64,000 bases of DNA, taken from assembly GCA_964057225.1 (NCBI GenBank), contig OZ059899.1:434001-498000 (forward strand), read 5' to 3'. The notes below the pieces were generated by a model that did no database searches, was not told the origin of the DNA, and saw nothing but the letters and a program-made list of their open reading frames with translations. The position numbers and the translations under genes were made by a program. Source of the DNA: Auanema rhodensis. Its lineage: Eukaryota; Nematoda; Chromadorea; Rhabditida; Rhabditidae. Positions within the stretch are counted from its first letter, which is position 1. Each line of letters begins with the position of its first letter. Of this stretch, positions 1 to 12,672 are shown in pieces.

Positions 1-89
1 TTACCATGCACCAATATCAATAAAAATTTGTTTTTAGACTAATATGGACATGGGGAATCTAATTTTGAAAACCGCATCTCTTTATCTTT

Positions 90-95
90 CACGTG
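90..95. promoter_or_regulatory. CACGTG palindrome, box 1 of the monomer
   Basis: CACGTG lies in the 10-bp perfect palindrome TTCACGTGAA. It recurs in nearly every monomer at positions 90-95. Exceptions seen are single-base changes, for instance near 4665 and 7130 (TACGTG), 26490 (CATGTG), 40570 (CAGGTG), 43215 (CACGTA) and 58314 (AACGTG). CACGTG is the E-box or G-box core bound by bHLH or bZIP proteins in many eukaryotes. Whether anything binds here is inference. Confidence 0.5.
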
Positions 96-121
96 AAGCG
101 AGTTACATACCAAGGGCACAT

Positions 122-127
122 CACGTG
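122..127. promoter_or_regulatory. CACGTG palindrome, box 2 (ATCACGTG)
   Basis: With its two upstream bases the site reads ATCACGTG, which fits the yeast CDEI/Cbf1 consensus RTCACRTG. It starts 32 bp after box 1. The only loss I saw among the 353 copies is CACGTA near 27757. The 203-bp insert enters directly after the final G of this box in nine monomers, leaving the left box intact and ACGTG at the right junction. A role as a binding site is inference; the high general homogeneity of the array weakens any argument from conservation. Confidence 0.5.
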
Positions 128-171
128 TACATTTAATTAGCATAAATTAAAGTTCACGTAAATTTCAAAGT

Positions 172-184
172 CATGGTTACCATG
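172..184. repeat. 13-bp dyad CATGGT-T-ACCATG across the monomer junction
   Basis: Arms CATGGT and ACCATG flank a single T and straddle the boundary between monomers as phased here. The dyad recurs every 176 bp. It is broken in monomers that start ttaccaag or ttaccaaa (for example 10033, 12673, 15841, 17073, 22881, 24817, 29393, 31153, 37137, 37665, 44529, 47196, 49159, 51298, 54845 and 59299). Short dyads able to extrude as hairpins are known in several centromeric satellites; a function here is only inferred. Confidence 0.6.
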
Positions 185-1760
185 CACCAATATCAATAAA
201 AATTTGTTTTTAGACTAATATGGACATGGGGAATCTAATTTTGAAAACCGCATCTCTTTATCTTTCACGTGAAGCGAGTTACATACCAAGTGCACATCAC
301 GTGTACATTTAATTAGCATAAATTAAAGTTCACGTAAATTTCAAAGTCATGGTTACCATGAACCAATATCAATAAAAATTTGTTTTTAGACTAATATGGA
401 CATGGGGAATCTAATGTTGAAAACCGCATATCTTTATCTTTCACGTGAAGCGAGTTACATACCAAGGGCACATCACGTGTACATTTAATTAGCATAAATT
501 AAAGTTCACGTAAATTTCAAAGTCATGGTTACCATGCACAAATATCAATAAAAATTTGTTTTTAGACTAATATGGACATGGGGAATCTAATTTTGAAAAC
601 CGCATCTCTTTATCGTTCACGTGAAGCGAGTTACATACCAAGTGCACATCACGTGTACATTTAATTAGCATAAATTAAAGTTCACGTAAATTTCAAAGTC
701 ATGGTTACCATGAACCAATATCAATAAAAATTTGTTTTTAGACTAATATGGACATGGGGAATCTAATTTTGAAAACCGCATCTCTTTATCGTTCACGTGA
801 AGCGAGTTACATACCAAGTGCACATCACGTGTACATTTAATTAGCATAAATTAAAGTTCACGTAAATTTCAAAGTCATGGTTACCATGCACCAATATCAA
901 TAAAAATTTGTTTTTAGACTAATATGGACATGGGGAATCTAATTTTGAAAACCGCATCTCTTTATCTTTCACGTGAAGCGAGTTACACACCAAGTGCACA
1001 TCACGTGTACATTTAATTAGCATAAATTAAAGTTCACGTAAATTTCAAAGTCATGGTTACCATGCACCAATATCAATAAAAATTTGTTTTTAGACTAATA
1101 TGGACATGGGGAATCTAATTTTGAAAACCGCATCTCTTTATCTTTCACGTGAAGCGAGTTACATACCAAGTGCACATCACGTGTACATTTAATTAGCATA
1201 AATTAAAGTTCACGTAAATTTCAAAGTCATGGTTACCATGAACCAATATCAATAAAAATTTGTTTTTAGACTAATATGGACATGGGGAATCTAATGTTGA
1301 AAACCGCATCTCTTTATCTTTCACGTGAAGCGAGTTACATACCAAGGGCACATCACGTGTACATTTAATTAGCATAAATTAAAGTTCACGTAAATTTCAA
1401 AGTCATGGTTACCATGCACAAATATCAATAAAAATTTGTTTTTAGACTAATATGGACATGGGGAATCTAATTTTGAAAACCGCATCTCTTTATCGTTCAC
1501 GTGAAGCGAGTTACATACCAAGTGCACATCACGTGTACATTTAATTAGCATAAATTAAAGTTCACGTAAATTTCAAAGTCATGGTTACCATGAACCAATA
1601 TCAATAAAAATTTGTTTTTAGACTAATATGGACATGGGGAATCTAATTTTGAAAACCGCATCTCTTTATCGTTCACGTGAAGCGAGTTACATACCAAGTG
1701 CACATCACGTGTACATTTAATTAGCATAAATTAAAGTTCACGTAAATTTCAAAGTCATGG

Positions 1761-4700
1761 TTACCATGCACCAATATCAATAAAAATTTGTTTTTAGACT
1801 AATATGGACATGGGGAATCTAATTTTGGAAACCGAATCTCTTTATCTTTCACGTGAAGCGAGTTACATACCAAGTGCACATCACGTGTACATTTAATTAG
1901 CATAAATTAAAGTTCACGTAAATTTCAAAGTCATGGTTACCATGAACCAATATCAATAAAAATTTGTTTTTAGACTAATATGGACATGGGGAATCTAATT
2001 TTGAAAACCGCATCTCTTTATCTTTCACGTGAAGCGAGTTACATACCAAGGGCACATCACGTGTACATTTAATTAGCATAAATTAAAGTTCACGTAAATT
2101 TCAAAGTCATGGTTACCATGCACCAATATCAATAAAAATTTGTTTTTAGACTAATATGAACATGGGGAATCTAATTTTGAAAACCGCATCTCTTTATCTT
2201 TCACGTGAAGCGAGTTACACACCAAGTGCACATCACGTGTACATTTAATTAGCATAAATTAAAGTTCACGTAAATTTCAAAGTCATGGTTACCATGAACC
2301 AATATCAATGAATATTTGTTTTTAGACTAATATGGACATGGGGAATCTAATTTTGAGAACCGCATCTCTTTATCTTTCACGTGAAGCGAGTTACATACCA
2401 AGTGCACATCACGTGTACATTTAATTAGCATAAATGAAAGTTCACGTGAATTTCAAAGTCATGGTTACCATGCACAAATATCAATAAAAATTTGTTTTTA
2501 GACTAATATGGACATGGGGAATCTAATTTTGAAAACCGCATCTCTTTATCTTTCACGTGAAGCGAGTTACATACCAAGGGCACATCACGTGTACATTTAA
2601 TTAGCATAAATTAAAGTTCACGTAAATTTCAAAGTCATGGTTACCATGCACCAATATCAATAAAAATTTGTTTTTAGACTAATATGGACATGGGGAATCT
2701 AATTTTGAAAACCGCATCTCTTTATCTTTCACGTGAAGCGAGTTACATACCAAGGGCACATCACGTGTACATTTAATTAGCATAAATTAAAGTTCACGTA
2801 AATTTCAAAGTCATGGTTACCATGCACCAATATCAATAAAAATTTGTTTTTAGACTAATATGGACATGGGGAATCTAATTTTGAAAACCGCATCTCTTTA
2901 TCTTTCACGTGAAGCGAGTTACATACCAAGTGCACATCACGTGTACATTTAATTAGCATAAATTAAAGTTCACGTAAATTTCAAAGTCATGGTTACCATG
3001 AACCAATATCAATAAAAATTTGTTTTTAGACTAATATGGACATGGGGAATCTAATGTTGAAAACCGCATCTCTTTATCTTTCACGTGAAGCGAGTTACAT
3101 ACCAAGTGCACATCACGTGTACATTTAATTAGCATAAATTAAAGTTCACGTAAATTTCAAAGTCATGGTTACCATGAACCAATATCAATAAAAATTTGTT
3201 TTTAGACTAATATGGACATGGGGAATCTAATTTTGAAAACCGCATCTCTTTATCTTTCACGTGAAGCGAGTTACATACCAAGTGCACATCACGTGTACAT
3301 TTAATTAGCATAAATTAAAGTTCACGTAAATTTCAAAGTCATGGTTACCATGAACCAATATCAATAAAAATTTGTTTTTAGACTAATATGGACATGGGGA
3401 ATCTAATTTTGAAAACCGCATCTCTTTATCGTTCACGTGAAGCGAGTTACATACCAAGTGCACATCACGTGTACATTTAATTAGCATAAATTAAAGTTCA
3501 CGTAAATTTCAAAGTCATGGTTACCATGCACCAATATCAATAAAAATTTGTTTTTAGACTAATATGGACATGGGGAATCTAATTTTGGAAACCGAATCTC
3601 TTTATCTTTCACGTGAAGCGAGTTACATACCAAGTGCACATCACGTGTACATTTAATTAGCATAAATTAAAGTTCACGTAAATTTCAAAGTCATGGTTAC
3701 CATGAACCAATATCAATAAAAATTTGTTTTTAGACTAATATGGACATGGGGAATCTAATTTTGAAAACCGCATCTCTTTATCTTTCACGTGAAGCGAGTT
3801 ACATACCAAGTGCACATCACGTGTACATTTAATTAGCATAAATTAAAGTTCACGTGAATTTCAAAGTCATGGTTACCATGCACAAATATTAATAAAAATT
3901 TGTTTTTAGACTAATATGGACATGGGGAATCTAATTTTGAAAACCGCATCTCTTTATCTTTCACGTGAAGCGAGTTACATACCAAGTGCACATCACGTGT
4001 ACATTTAATTAGCATAAATTAAAGTTCACGTAAATTTCAAAGTCATGGTTACCATGAACCAATATCAATAAAAATTTGTTTTTAGACTAATATGGACATG
4101 GGGAATCTAATTTTGAAAACCGCATCTCTTTATCTTTCACGTGAAGCGAGTTACATACCAAGTGCACATCACGTGTACATTTAATTAGCATAAATTAAAG
4201 TTCACGTAAATTTCAAAGTCATGGTTACCATGAACCAATATCAATAAAAATTTGTTTTTAGACTAATATGGACATGGGGAATCTAATTTTGAAAACCGCA
4301 TCTCTTTATCGTTCACGTGAAGCGAGTTACATACCAAGTGCACATCACGTGTACATTTAATTAGCATAAATTAAAGTTCACGTAAATTTCAAAGTCATGG
4401 TTACCATGCACCAATATCAATAAAAATTTGTTTTTAGACTAATATGGACATGGGGAATCTAATTTTGGAAACCGAATCTCTTTATCTTTCACGTGAAGCG
4501 AGTTACATACCAAGTGCACATCACGTGTACATTTAATTAGCATAAATTGAAGTTCACGTAAATTTCAAAGTCATGGTTACCATGAACCAATATCAATAAA
4601 AATTTGTTTTTAGACTAATATGGACATGGGGAATCTAATTTTGAAAACCGCATCTCTTTATCTTTTACGTGAAGCGAGTTACATACCAAGTGCACATCAC

Positions 4701-7700
4701 GTGTACATTTAATTAGCATAAATTAAAGTTCACGTAAATTTCAAAGTCATGGTTACCATGCACCAATATCAATAAAAATTTGTTTTTAGACTAATATGGA
4801 CATGGGGAATCTAATTTTGAAAACCGCATCTCTTTATCTTTCACGTGAAGCGAGTTACATACCAAGGGCACATCACGTGTACATTTAATTAGCATAAATT
4901 AAAGTTCACGTAAATTTCAAAGTCATGGTTACCATGCACCAATATCAATAAAAATTTGTTTTTAGACTAATATGGACATGGGGAATCTAATTTTGAAAAC
5001 CGCATCTCTTTATCTTTCACGTGAAGCGAGTTACATACCAAGTGCACATCACGTGTACATTTAATTAGCATAAATTAAAGTTCACGTAAATTTCAAAGTC
5101 ATGGTTACCATGCACCAATATCAATAAAAATTTGTTTTTAGACTAATATGGACATGGGGAATCTAATTTTGAAAACCGCATCTCTTTATCGTTCACGTGA
5201 AGCGAGTTACATACCAAGGGCACATCACGTGTACATTTAATTAGCATAAATTAAAGTTCACGTAAATTTCAAAGTCATGGTTACCATGCACCAATATCAA
5301 TAAAAATTTGTTTTTAGACTAATATGGACATGGGGAATCTAATTTTGGAAACCGAATCTCTTTATCTTTCACGTGAAGCGAGTTACATACCAAGTGCACA
5401 TCACGTGTACATTTAATTAGCATAAATTAAAGTTCACGTAAATTTCAAAGTCATGGTTACCATGAACCGATATCAATAAAAATTTGTTTTTAGACTAATA
5501 TGGACATGGGGAATCTAATTTTGAAAACCGCATCTCTTTATCTTTCACGTGAAGCGAGTTACATACCAAGTGCACATCACGTGTACATTTAATTAGCATG
5601 AATTAAAGTTCACGTGAATTTCAAAGTCATGGTTACCATGCACAAATATCAATAAAAATTTGTTTTTAGACTAATATGGACATGGGGAATCTAATTTTGA
5701 AAACCGCATCTCTTTATCTTTCACGTGAAGCGAGTTACATACCAAGTGCACATCACGTGTACATTTAATTAGCATAAATTAAAGTTCACGTAAATTTCAA
5801 AGTCATGGTTACCATGAACCAATATCAATAAAAATTTGTTTTTAGACTAATATGGACATGGGGAATCTAATTTTGAAAACCGCATCTCTTTATCTTTCAC
5901 GTGAAGCGAGTTACATACCAAGAGCACATCACGTGTACATTTAATTAGCATAAATTAAAGTTCACGTAAATTTCAAAGTCATGGTTACCATGAACCAATA
6001 TCAATAAAAATTTGTTTTTAGACTAATATGGACATGGGGAATCTAATTTTGAAAACCGCATCTCTTTATCGTTCACGTGAAGCGAGTTACATACCAAGTG
6101 CACATCACGTGTACATTTAATTAGCATAAATTAAAGTTCACGTAAATTTCAAAGTCATGGTTACCATGCACCAATATCAATAAAAATTTGTTTTTAGACT
6201 AATATGGACATGGGGAATCTAATTTTGGAAACCGAATCTCTTTATCTTTCACGTGAAGCGAGTTACATACCAAGTGCACATCACGTGTACATTTAATTAG
6301 CATAAATTGAAGTTCACGTAAATTTCAAAGTCATGGTTACCATGAACCAATATCAATAAAAATTTGTTTTTAGACTAATATGGACATGGGGAATCTAATT
6401 TTGAAAACCGCATCTCTTTATCTTTCACGTGAAGCGAGTTACATACCAAGTGCACATCACGTGTACATTTAATTAGCATAAATTAAAGTTCACGTAAATT
6501 TCAAAGTCATGGTTACCATGCACCAATATCAATAAAAATTTGTTTTTAGACTAATATGGACATGGGGAATCTAATTTTGTAAACCGCATCTCTTTATCTT
6601 TCACGTGAAGCGAGTTACATACCAAGGGCACATCACGTGTACATTTAATTAGCATAAATTAAAGTTCACGTAAATTTCAAAGTCATGGTTACCATGCACC
6701 AATATCAATAAAAATTTGTTTTTAGACTAATATGGACATGGGGAATCTAATTTTGAAAACCGCATCTCTTTATCTTTCACGTGAAGCGAGTTACATACCA
6801 AGTGCACATCACGTGTACATTTAATTAGCATAAATTAAAGTTCACGTAAATTTCAAAGTCATGGTTACCATGCACCAATATCAATAAAAATTTGTTTTTA
6901 GACTAATATGGACATGGGGAATCTAATTTTGAAAACCGCATCTCTTTATCTTTCACGTGAAGCGAGTTACATACCAAGGGCACATCACGTGTACATTTAA
7001 TTAGCATAAATTAAAGTTCACGTAAATTTCAAAGTCATGGTTACCATGCACCAATATCAATAAAAATTTGTTTTTAGACTAATATGGACATGGGGAATCT
7101 AATTTTGAAAACCGCATCTCTTTATCTTTTACGTGAAGCGAGTTACATACCAAGTGCACATCACGTGTACATTTAATTAGCATAAATTAAAGTTCACGTA
7201 AATTTCAAAGTCATGGTTACCATGCACCAATATCAATAAAAATTTGTTTTTAGACTAATATGGACATGGGGAATCTAATTTTGAAAACCGCATCTCTTTA
7301 TCTTTCACGTGAAGCGAGTTACATACCAAGGGCACATCACGTGTACATTTAATTAGCATAAATTAAAGTTCACGTAAATTTCAAAGTCATGGTTACCATG
7401 CACCAATATCAATAAAAATTTGTTTTTAGACTAATATGGACATGGGGAATCTAATTTTGGAAACCGAATCTCTTTATCTTTCACGTGAAGCGAGTTACAT
7501 ACCAAGGGCACATCACGTGTACATTTAATTAGCATAAATTAAAGTTCACGTAAATTTCAAAGTCATGGTTACCATGCACCAATATCAATAAAAATTTGTT
7601 TTTAGACTAATATGGACATGGGGAATCTAATTTTGGAAACCGAATCTCTTTATCTTTCACGTGAAGCGAGTTACATACCAAGTGCACATCACGTGTACAT

Positions 7701-9152
7701 TTAATTAGCATAAATTAAAGTTCACGTAAATTTCAAAGTCATGGTTACCATGCACCAATATCAATAAAAATTTGTTTTTAGACTAATATGGACATGGGGA
7801 ATCTAATTTTGAAAACCGCATCTCTTTATCTTTCACGTGAAGCGAGTTACATACCAAGGGCACATCACGTGTACATTTAATTAGCATAAATTAAAGTTCA
7901 CGTAAATTTCAAAGTCATGGTTACCATGAACCAATATCAATAAAAATTTGTTTTTAGACTAATATGGACATGGGGAATCTAATTTTGAAAACCGCATCTC
8001 TTTATCTTTCACGTGAAGCGAGTTACATACCAAGTGCACATCACGTGTACATTTAATTAGCATAAATTAAAGTTCACGTAAATTTCAAAGTCATGGTTAC
8101 CATGAACCAATATCAATAAAAATTTGTTTTTAGACTAATATGGACATGGGGAATCTAATTTTGAAAACCGCATCTCTTTATCTTTCACGTGAAGCGAGTT
8201 ACATACCAAGTGCACATCACGTGTACATTTAATTAGCATAAATTAAAGTTCACGTGAATTTCAAAGTCATGGTTACCATGCACAAATATCAATAAAAATT
8301 TGTTTTTAGACTAATATGGACATGGGGAATCTAATTTTGAAAACCGCATCTCTTTATCTTTCACGTGAAGCGAGTTACATACCAAGGGCACATCACGTGT
8401 ACATTTAATTAGCATAAATTAAAGTTCACGTAAATTTCAAAGTCATGGTTACCATGAACCAATATCAATAAAAATTTGTTTTTAGACTAATATGGACATG
8501 GGGAATCTAATTTTGAAAACCGCATCTCTTTATCTCTCACGTGAAGCGAGTTACATACCAAGGGCACATCACGTGTACATTTAATTAGCATAAATTGAAG
8601 TTCACGTAAATTTCAAAGTCATGGTTACCATGAACCAATATCAATAAAAATTTGTTTTTAGACTAATATGGACATGGGGAATCTAATTTTGAAAACCGCA
8701 TCTCTTTATCTTTCACGTGAAGCGAGTTACATACCAAGTGCACATCACGTGTACATTTAATTAGCATAAATTAAAGTTCACGTAAATTTCAAAGTCATGG
8801 TTACCATGAACCAATATCAATAAAAATTTGTTTTTAGACTAATATGGACATGGGGAATCTAATTTTGAAAACCGCATCTCTTTATCTTTCACGTGAAGCG
8901 AGTTACATACCAAGGGCACATCACGTGTACATTTAATTAGCATAAATTAAAGTTCACGTAAATTTCAAAGTCATGGTTACCATGCACAAATATCAATAAA
9001 AATTTGTTTTTAGACTAATATGGACATGGGGAATCTAATTTTGAAAACCGCATCTCTTTATCTTTCACGTGAAGCGAGTTACATACCAAGTGCACATCAC
9101 GTGTACATTTAATTAGCATAAATTAAAGTTCACGTAAATTTCAAAGTCATGG
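1761..9152 (+). repeat. Monomers in loose pentameric order (left domain)
   Basis: Forty-two monomers. A monomer with the linked pair A68G and C75A (ttggaaaccgaa) recurs every 880 bp near 3585, 4465, 5345 and 6225, usually preceded by a T87G monomer. Around it the neighbours have changed, so the five-mer is decayed compared with the blocks further right. The monomer at 2289-2464 has several private changes (aatgaatattt, tgagaacc, aaatgaaag). The 203-bp insert and the T83C and T28A states of the right domain do not occur here. Confidence 0.75.
2443..2448. promoter_or_regulatory. Third CACGTG box created by A160G (first example)
   Basis: In most monomers positions 155-160 read CACGTA. Here A160G turns the site into CACGTG within TTCACGTGAA, the same 10-bp palindrome as box 1. 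I counted 13 such monomers, starting at 2289, 3697, 5457, 8097, 11969, 14609, 19009, 21649, 32913, 33793, 34145, 35553 and 35905. All lie left of the insert domain. Confidence 0.6.
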
Positions 9153-10032
9153 TTACCATGCACCAATATCAATAAAAATTTGTTTTTAGACTAATATGGA
9201 CATGGGGAATCTAATTTTGGAAACCGAATCTCTTTATCTTTCACGTGAAGCGAGTTACATACCAAGTGCACATCACGTGTACATTTAATTAGCATAAATT
9301 AAAGTTCACGTAAATTTCAAAGTCATGGTTACCATGAACCAATATCAATAAAAATTTGTTTTTAGACTAATATGGACATGGGGAATCTAATTTTGAAAAC
9401 CGCATCTCTTTATCGTTCACGTGAAGCGAGTTACATACCAAGTGCACATCACGTGTACATTTAATTAGCATAAATTAAAGTTCACGTAAATTTCAAAGTC
9501 ATGGTTACCATGCACCAATATCAATAAAAATTTGTTTTTAGACTAATATGGACATGGGGAATCTAATTTTGGAAACCGAATCTCTTTATCTTTCACGTGA
9601 AGCGAGTTACATACCAAGTGCACATCACGTGTACATTTAATTAGCATAAATTGAAGTTCACGTAAATTTCAAAGTCATGGTTACCATGAACCAATATCAA
9701 TAAAAATTTGTTTTTAGACTAATATGGACATGGGGAATCTAATTTTGAAAACCGCATCTCTTTATCTTTCACGTGAAGCGAGTTACATACCAAGTGCACA
9801 TCACGTGTACATTTAATTAGCATAAATTAAAGTTCACGTAAATTTCAAAGTCATGGTTACCATGCACCAATATCAATAAAAATTTTTTTTTAGACTAATA
9901 TGGACATGGGGAATCTAATTTTGAAAACCGCATCTCTTTATCTTTCACGTGAAGCGAGTTACATACCAAGTGCACATCACGTGTACATTTAATTAGCATA
10001 AATTAAAGTTCACGTAAATTTCAAAGTCATGG

Positions 10033-12672
10033 TTACCAAACACCAATATCAATAAAAATTTGTTTTTAGACTAATATGGACATGGGGAATCTAATTTTGA
10101 AAACCGCATCTCTTTATCTTTCACGTGAAGCGAGTTACATACCAAGGGCACATCACGTGTACATTTAATTAGCATAAATTAAAGTTCACGTAAATTTCAA
10201 AGTCATGGTTACCATGCACCAATATCAATAAAAATTTGTTTTTAGACTAATATGGACATGGGGAATCTAATTTTGAAAACCGCATCTCTTTATCTTTCAC
10301 GTGAAGCGAGTTACATACCAAGTGCACATCACGTGTACATTTAATTAGCATAAATTAAAGTTCACGTAAATTTCAAAGTCATGGTTACCATGAACCAATA
10401 TCAATAAAAATTTGTTTTTAGACTAATATGGACATGGGGAATCTAATTTTGAAAACCGCATCTCTTTATCTTTCACGTGAAGCGAGTTACATACCAAGGG
10501 CACATCACGTGTACATTTAATTAGCATAAATTAAAGTTCACGTAAATTTCAAAGTCATGGTTACCATGCACCAATATCAATAAAAATTTGTTTTTAGACT
10601 AATATGGACATGGGGAATCTAATTTTGAAAACCGCATCTCTTTATCTTTCACGTGAAGCGAGTTACATACCAAGGGCACATCACGTGTACATTTAATTAG
10701 CATAAATTAAAGTTCACGTAAATTTCAAAGTCATGGTTACCATGCACCAATATCAATAAAAATTTGTTTTTAGACTAATATGGACATGGGGAATCTAATT
10801 TTGGAAACCGAATCTCTTTATCTTTCACGTGAAGCGAGTTACATACCAAGTGCACATCACGTGTACATTTAATTAGCATAAATTAAAGTTCACGTAAATT
10901 TCAAAGTCATGGTTACCATGCACCAATATCAATAAAAATTTGTTTTTAGACTAATATGGACATGGGGAATCTAATTTTGAAAACCGCATCTCTTTATCTT
11001 TCACGTGAAGCGAGTTACATACCAAGGGCACATCACGTGTACATTTAATTAGCATAAATTAAAGTTCACGTAAATTTCAAAGTCATGGTTACCATGCACC
11101 AATATCAATAAAAATTTGTTTTTAGACTAATATGGACATGGGGAATCTAATTTTGAAAACCGCATCTCTTTATCTTTCACGTGAAGCGAGTTACATACCA
11201 AGGGCACATCACGTGTACATTTAATTAGCATAAATTAAAGTTCACGTAAATTTCAAAGTCATGGTTACCATGCACTAATATCAATAAAAATTTGTTTTTA
11301 GACTAATATGGACATGGGGAATCTAATTTTGAAAACCGCATCTCTTTATCTTTCACGTGAAGCGAGTTACATACCAAGGGCACATCACGTGTACATTTAA
11401 TTAGCATAAATTAAAGTTCACGTAAATTTCAAAGTCATGGTTACCATGCACCAATATCAATAAAAATTTGTTTTTAGACTAATATGGACATGGGGAATCT
11501 AATTTTGAAAACCGCATCTCTTTATCTTTCACGTGAAGCGAGTTACATACCAAGTGCACATCACGTGTACATTTAATTAGCATAAATTAAAGTTCACGTA
11601 AATTTCAAAGTCATGGTTACCATGAACCAATATCAATAAAAATTTGTTTTTAGACTAATATGGACATGGGGAATCTAATTTTGAAAACCGCATCTCTTTA
11701 TCTCTCACGTGAAGCGAGTTACATACCAAGGGCACATCACGTGTACATTTAATTAGCATAAATTGAAGTTCACGTAAATTTCAAAGTCATGGTTACCATG
11801 AACCAATATCAATAAAAATTTGTTTTTAGACTAATATGGACATGGGGAATCTAATTTTGAAAACCGCATCTCTTTATCTTTCACGTGAAGCGAGTTACAT
11901 ACCAAGTGCACATCACGTGTACATTTAATTAGCATAAATTAAAGTTCACGTAAATTTCAAAGTCATGGTTACCATGAACCAATATCAATAAAAATTTGTT
12001 TTTAGACTAATATGGACATGGGGAATCTAATTTTGAAAACCGCATCTCTTTATCTTTCACGTGAAGCGAGTTACATACCAAGTGCACATCACGTGTACAT
12101 TTAATTAGCATAAATTAAAGTTCACGTGAATTTCAAAGTCATGGTTACCATGCACAAATATCAATAAAAATTTGTTTTTAGACTAATATGGACATGGGGA
12201 ATCTAATTTTGAAAACCGCATCTCTTTATCTTTCACGTGAAGCGAGTTACATACCAAGTGCACATCACGTGTACATTTAATTAGCATAAATTAAAGTTCA
12301 CGTAAATTTCAAAGTCATGGTTACCATGAACCAATATCAATAAAAATTTGTTTTTAGACTAATATGGACATGGGTAATCTAATTTTGAAAACCGCATCTC
12401 TTTATCTTTCACGTGAAGCGAGTTACATACCAAGTGCACATCACGTGTACATTTAATTAGCATAAATTAAAGTTCACGTAAATTTCAAAGTCATGGTTAC
12501 CATGAACCAATATCAATAAAAATTTGTTTTTAGACTAATATGGACATGGGGAATCTAATTTTGAAAACCGCATCTCTTTATCTTTCACGTGAAGCGAGTT
12601 ACATACCAAGTGCATATCACGTGTACATTTAATTAGCATAAATTAAAGTTCACGTAAATTTCAAAGTCATGG
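10033..12672 (+). repeat. 15-monomer (2640 bp) unit, first copy in block A
   Basis: The unit opens with a ccaaacacc monomer and closes with the monomer carrying tgcatatcac. In order, the unit carries an A68G/C75A monomer (5th), a ctctc plus A149G monomer (10th), an A160G monomer (12th), a cacaaa monomer (13th) and a gggtaat monomer (14th). The next 2640 bp repeat that order. The unit is three pentamers long. Confidence 0.88.

Larger units (their letters stand above)
1..176 (+). repeat. Reference monomer (monomer 1) and its landmarks
   Basis: This copy serves as the coordinate frame. Positions 22-35 are an A5-T3-G-T5 tract likely to be stiff or curved. Positions 52-55 are the only G4 run. CACGTG occurs at 90-95, inside the 10-bp palindrome TTCACGTGAA (88-97), and again at 122-127 as ATCACGTG. 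The related TTCACGTAAA is at 153-162. TTAATT (133-138) and AATTAA (145-150) form a short inverted repeat. Diagnostic variable positions across the array are 7, 8, 9, 12, 28, 30, 37, 38, 53, 55, 64, 65, 68, 75, 83, 86, 87, 88, 115, 116, 148, 149 and 160. Examples are C9A, A68G with C75A, T87G, T115G, G116A, A149G and A160G. This copy carries the T115G state (ggg), which removes the GTGCAC palindrome seen at 114-119 in most monomers. Confidence 0.95.
1..1760 (+). repeat. Tandem five-monomer (880 bp) duplication
   Basis: Monomers 1-5 (1-880) and 6-10 (881-1760) carry the same order of variants. The third monomer of each block has T64G (aatgttg), the fourth begins cacaaa with T87G (cgttc), and the fifth begins with C9A (catgaacc) and also has T87G. 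I noted three differences between the blocks: acatac against acacac and ggg against gtg in the first monomer, and catatct against catctct in the third. This is the simplest higher-order unit in the window, and most larger periods are multiples of it. Confidence 0.85.

Noticed and set aside
1-176. Assignment to a named 176-bp centromere satellite such as the Brassica family of that length
   Set aside because: Length alone agrees. I cannot confirm sequence similarity from memory, so the lineage is left open.
9857-10032. Indel at the long T run (attttttttt) near 9885 and in similar monomers
   Set aside because: Alignment to neighbours shows a G30T substitution that joins two T runs; the monomer is still 176 bp.
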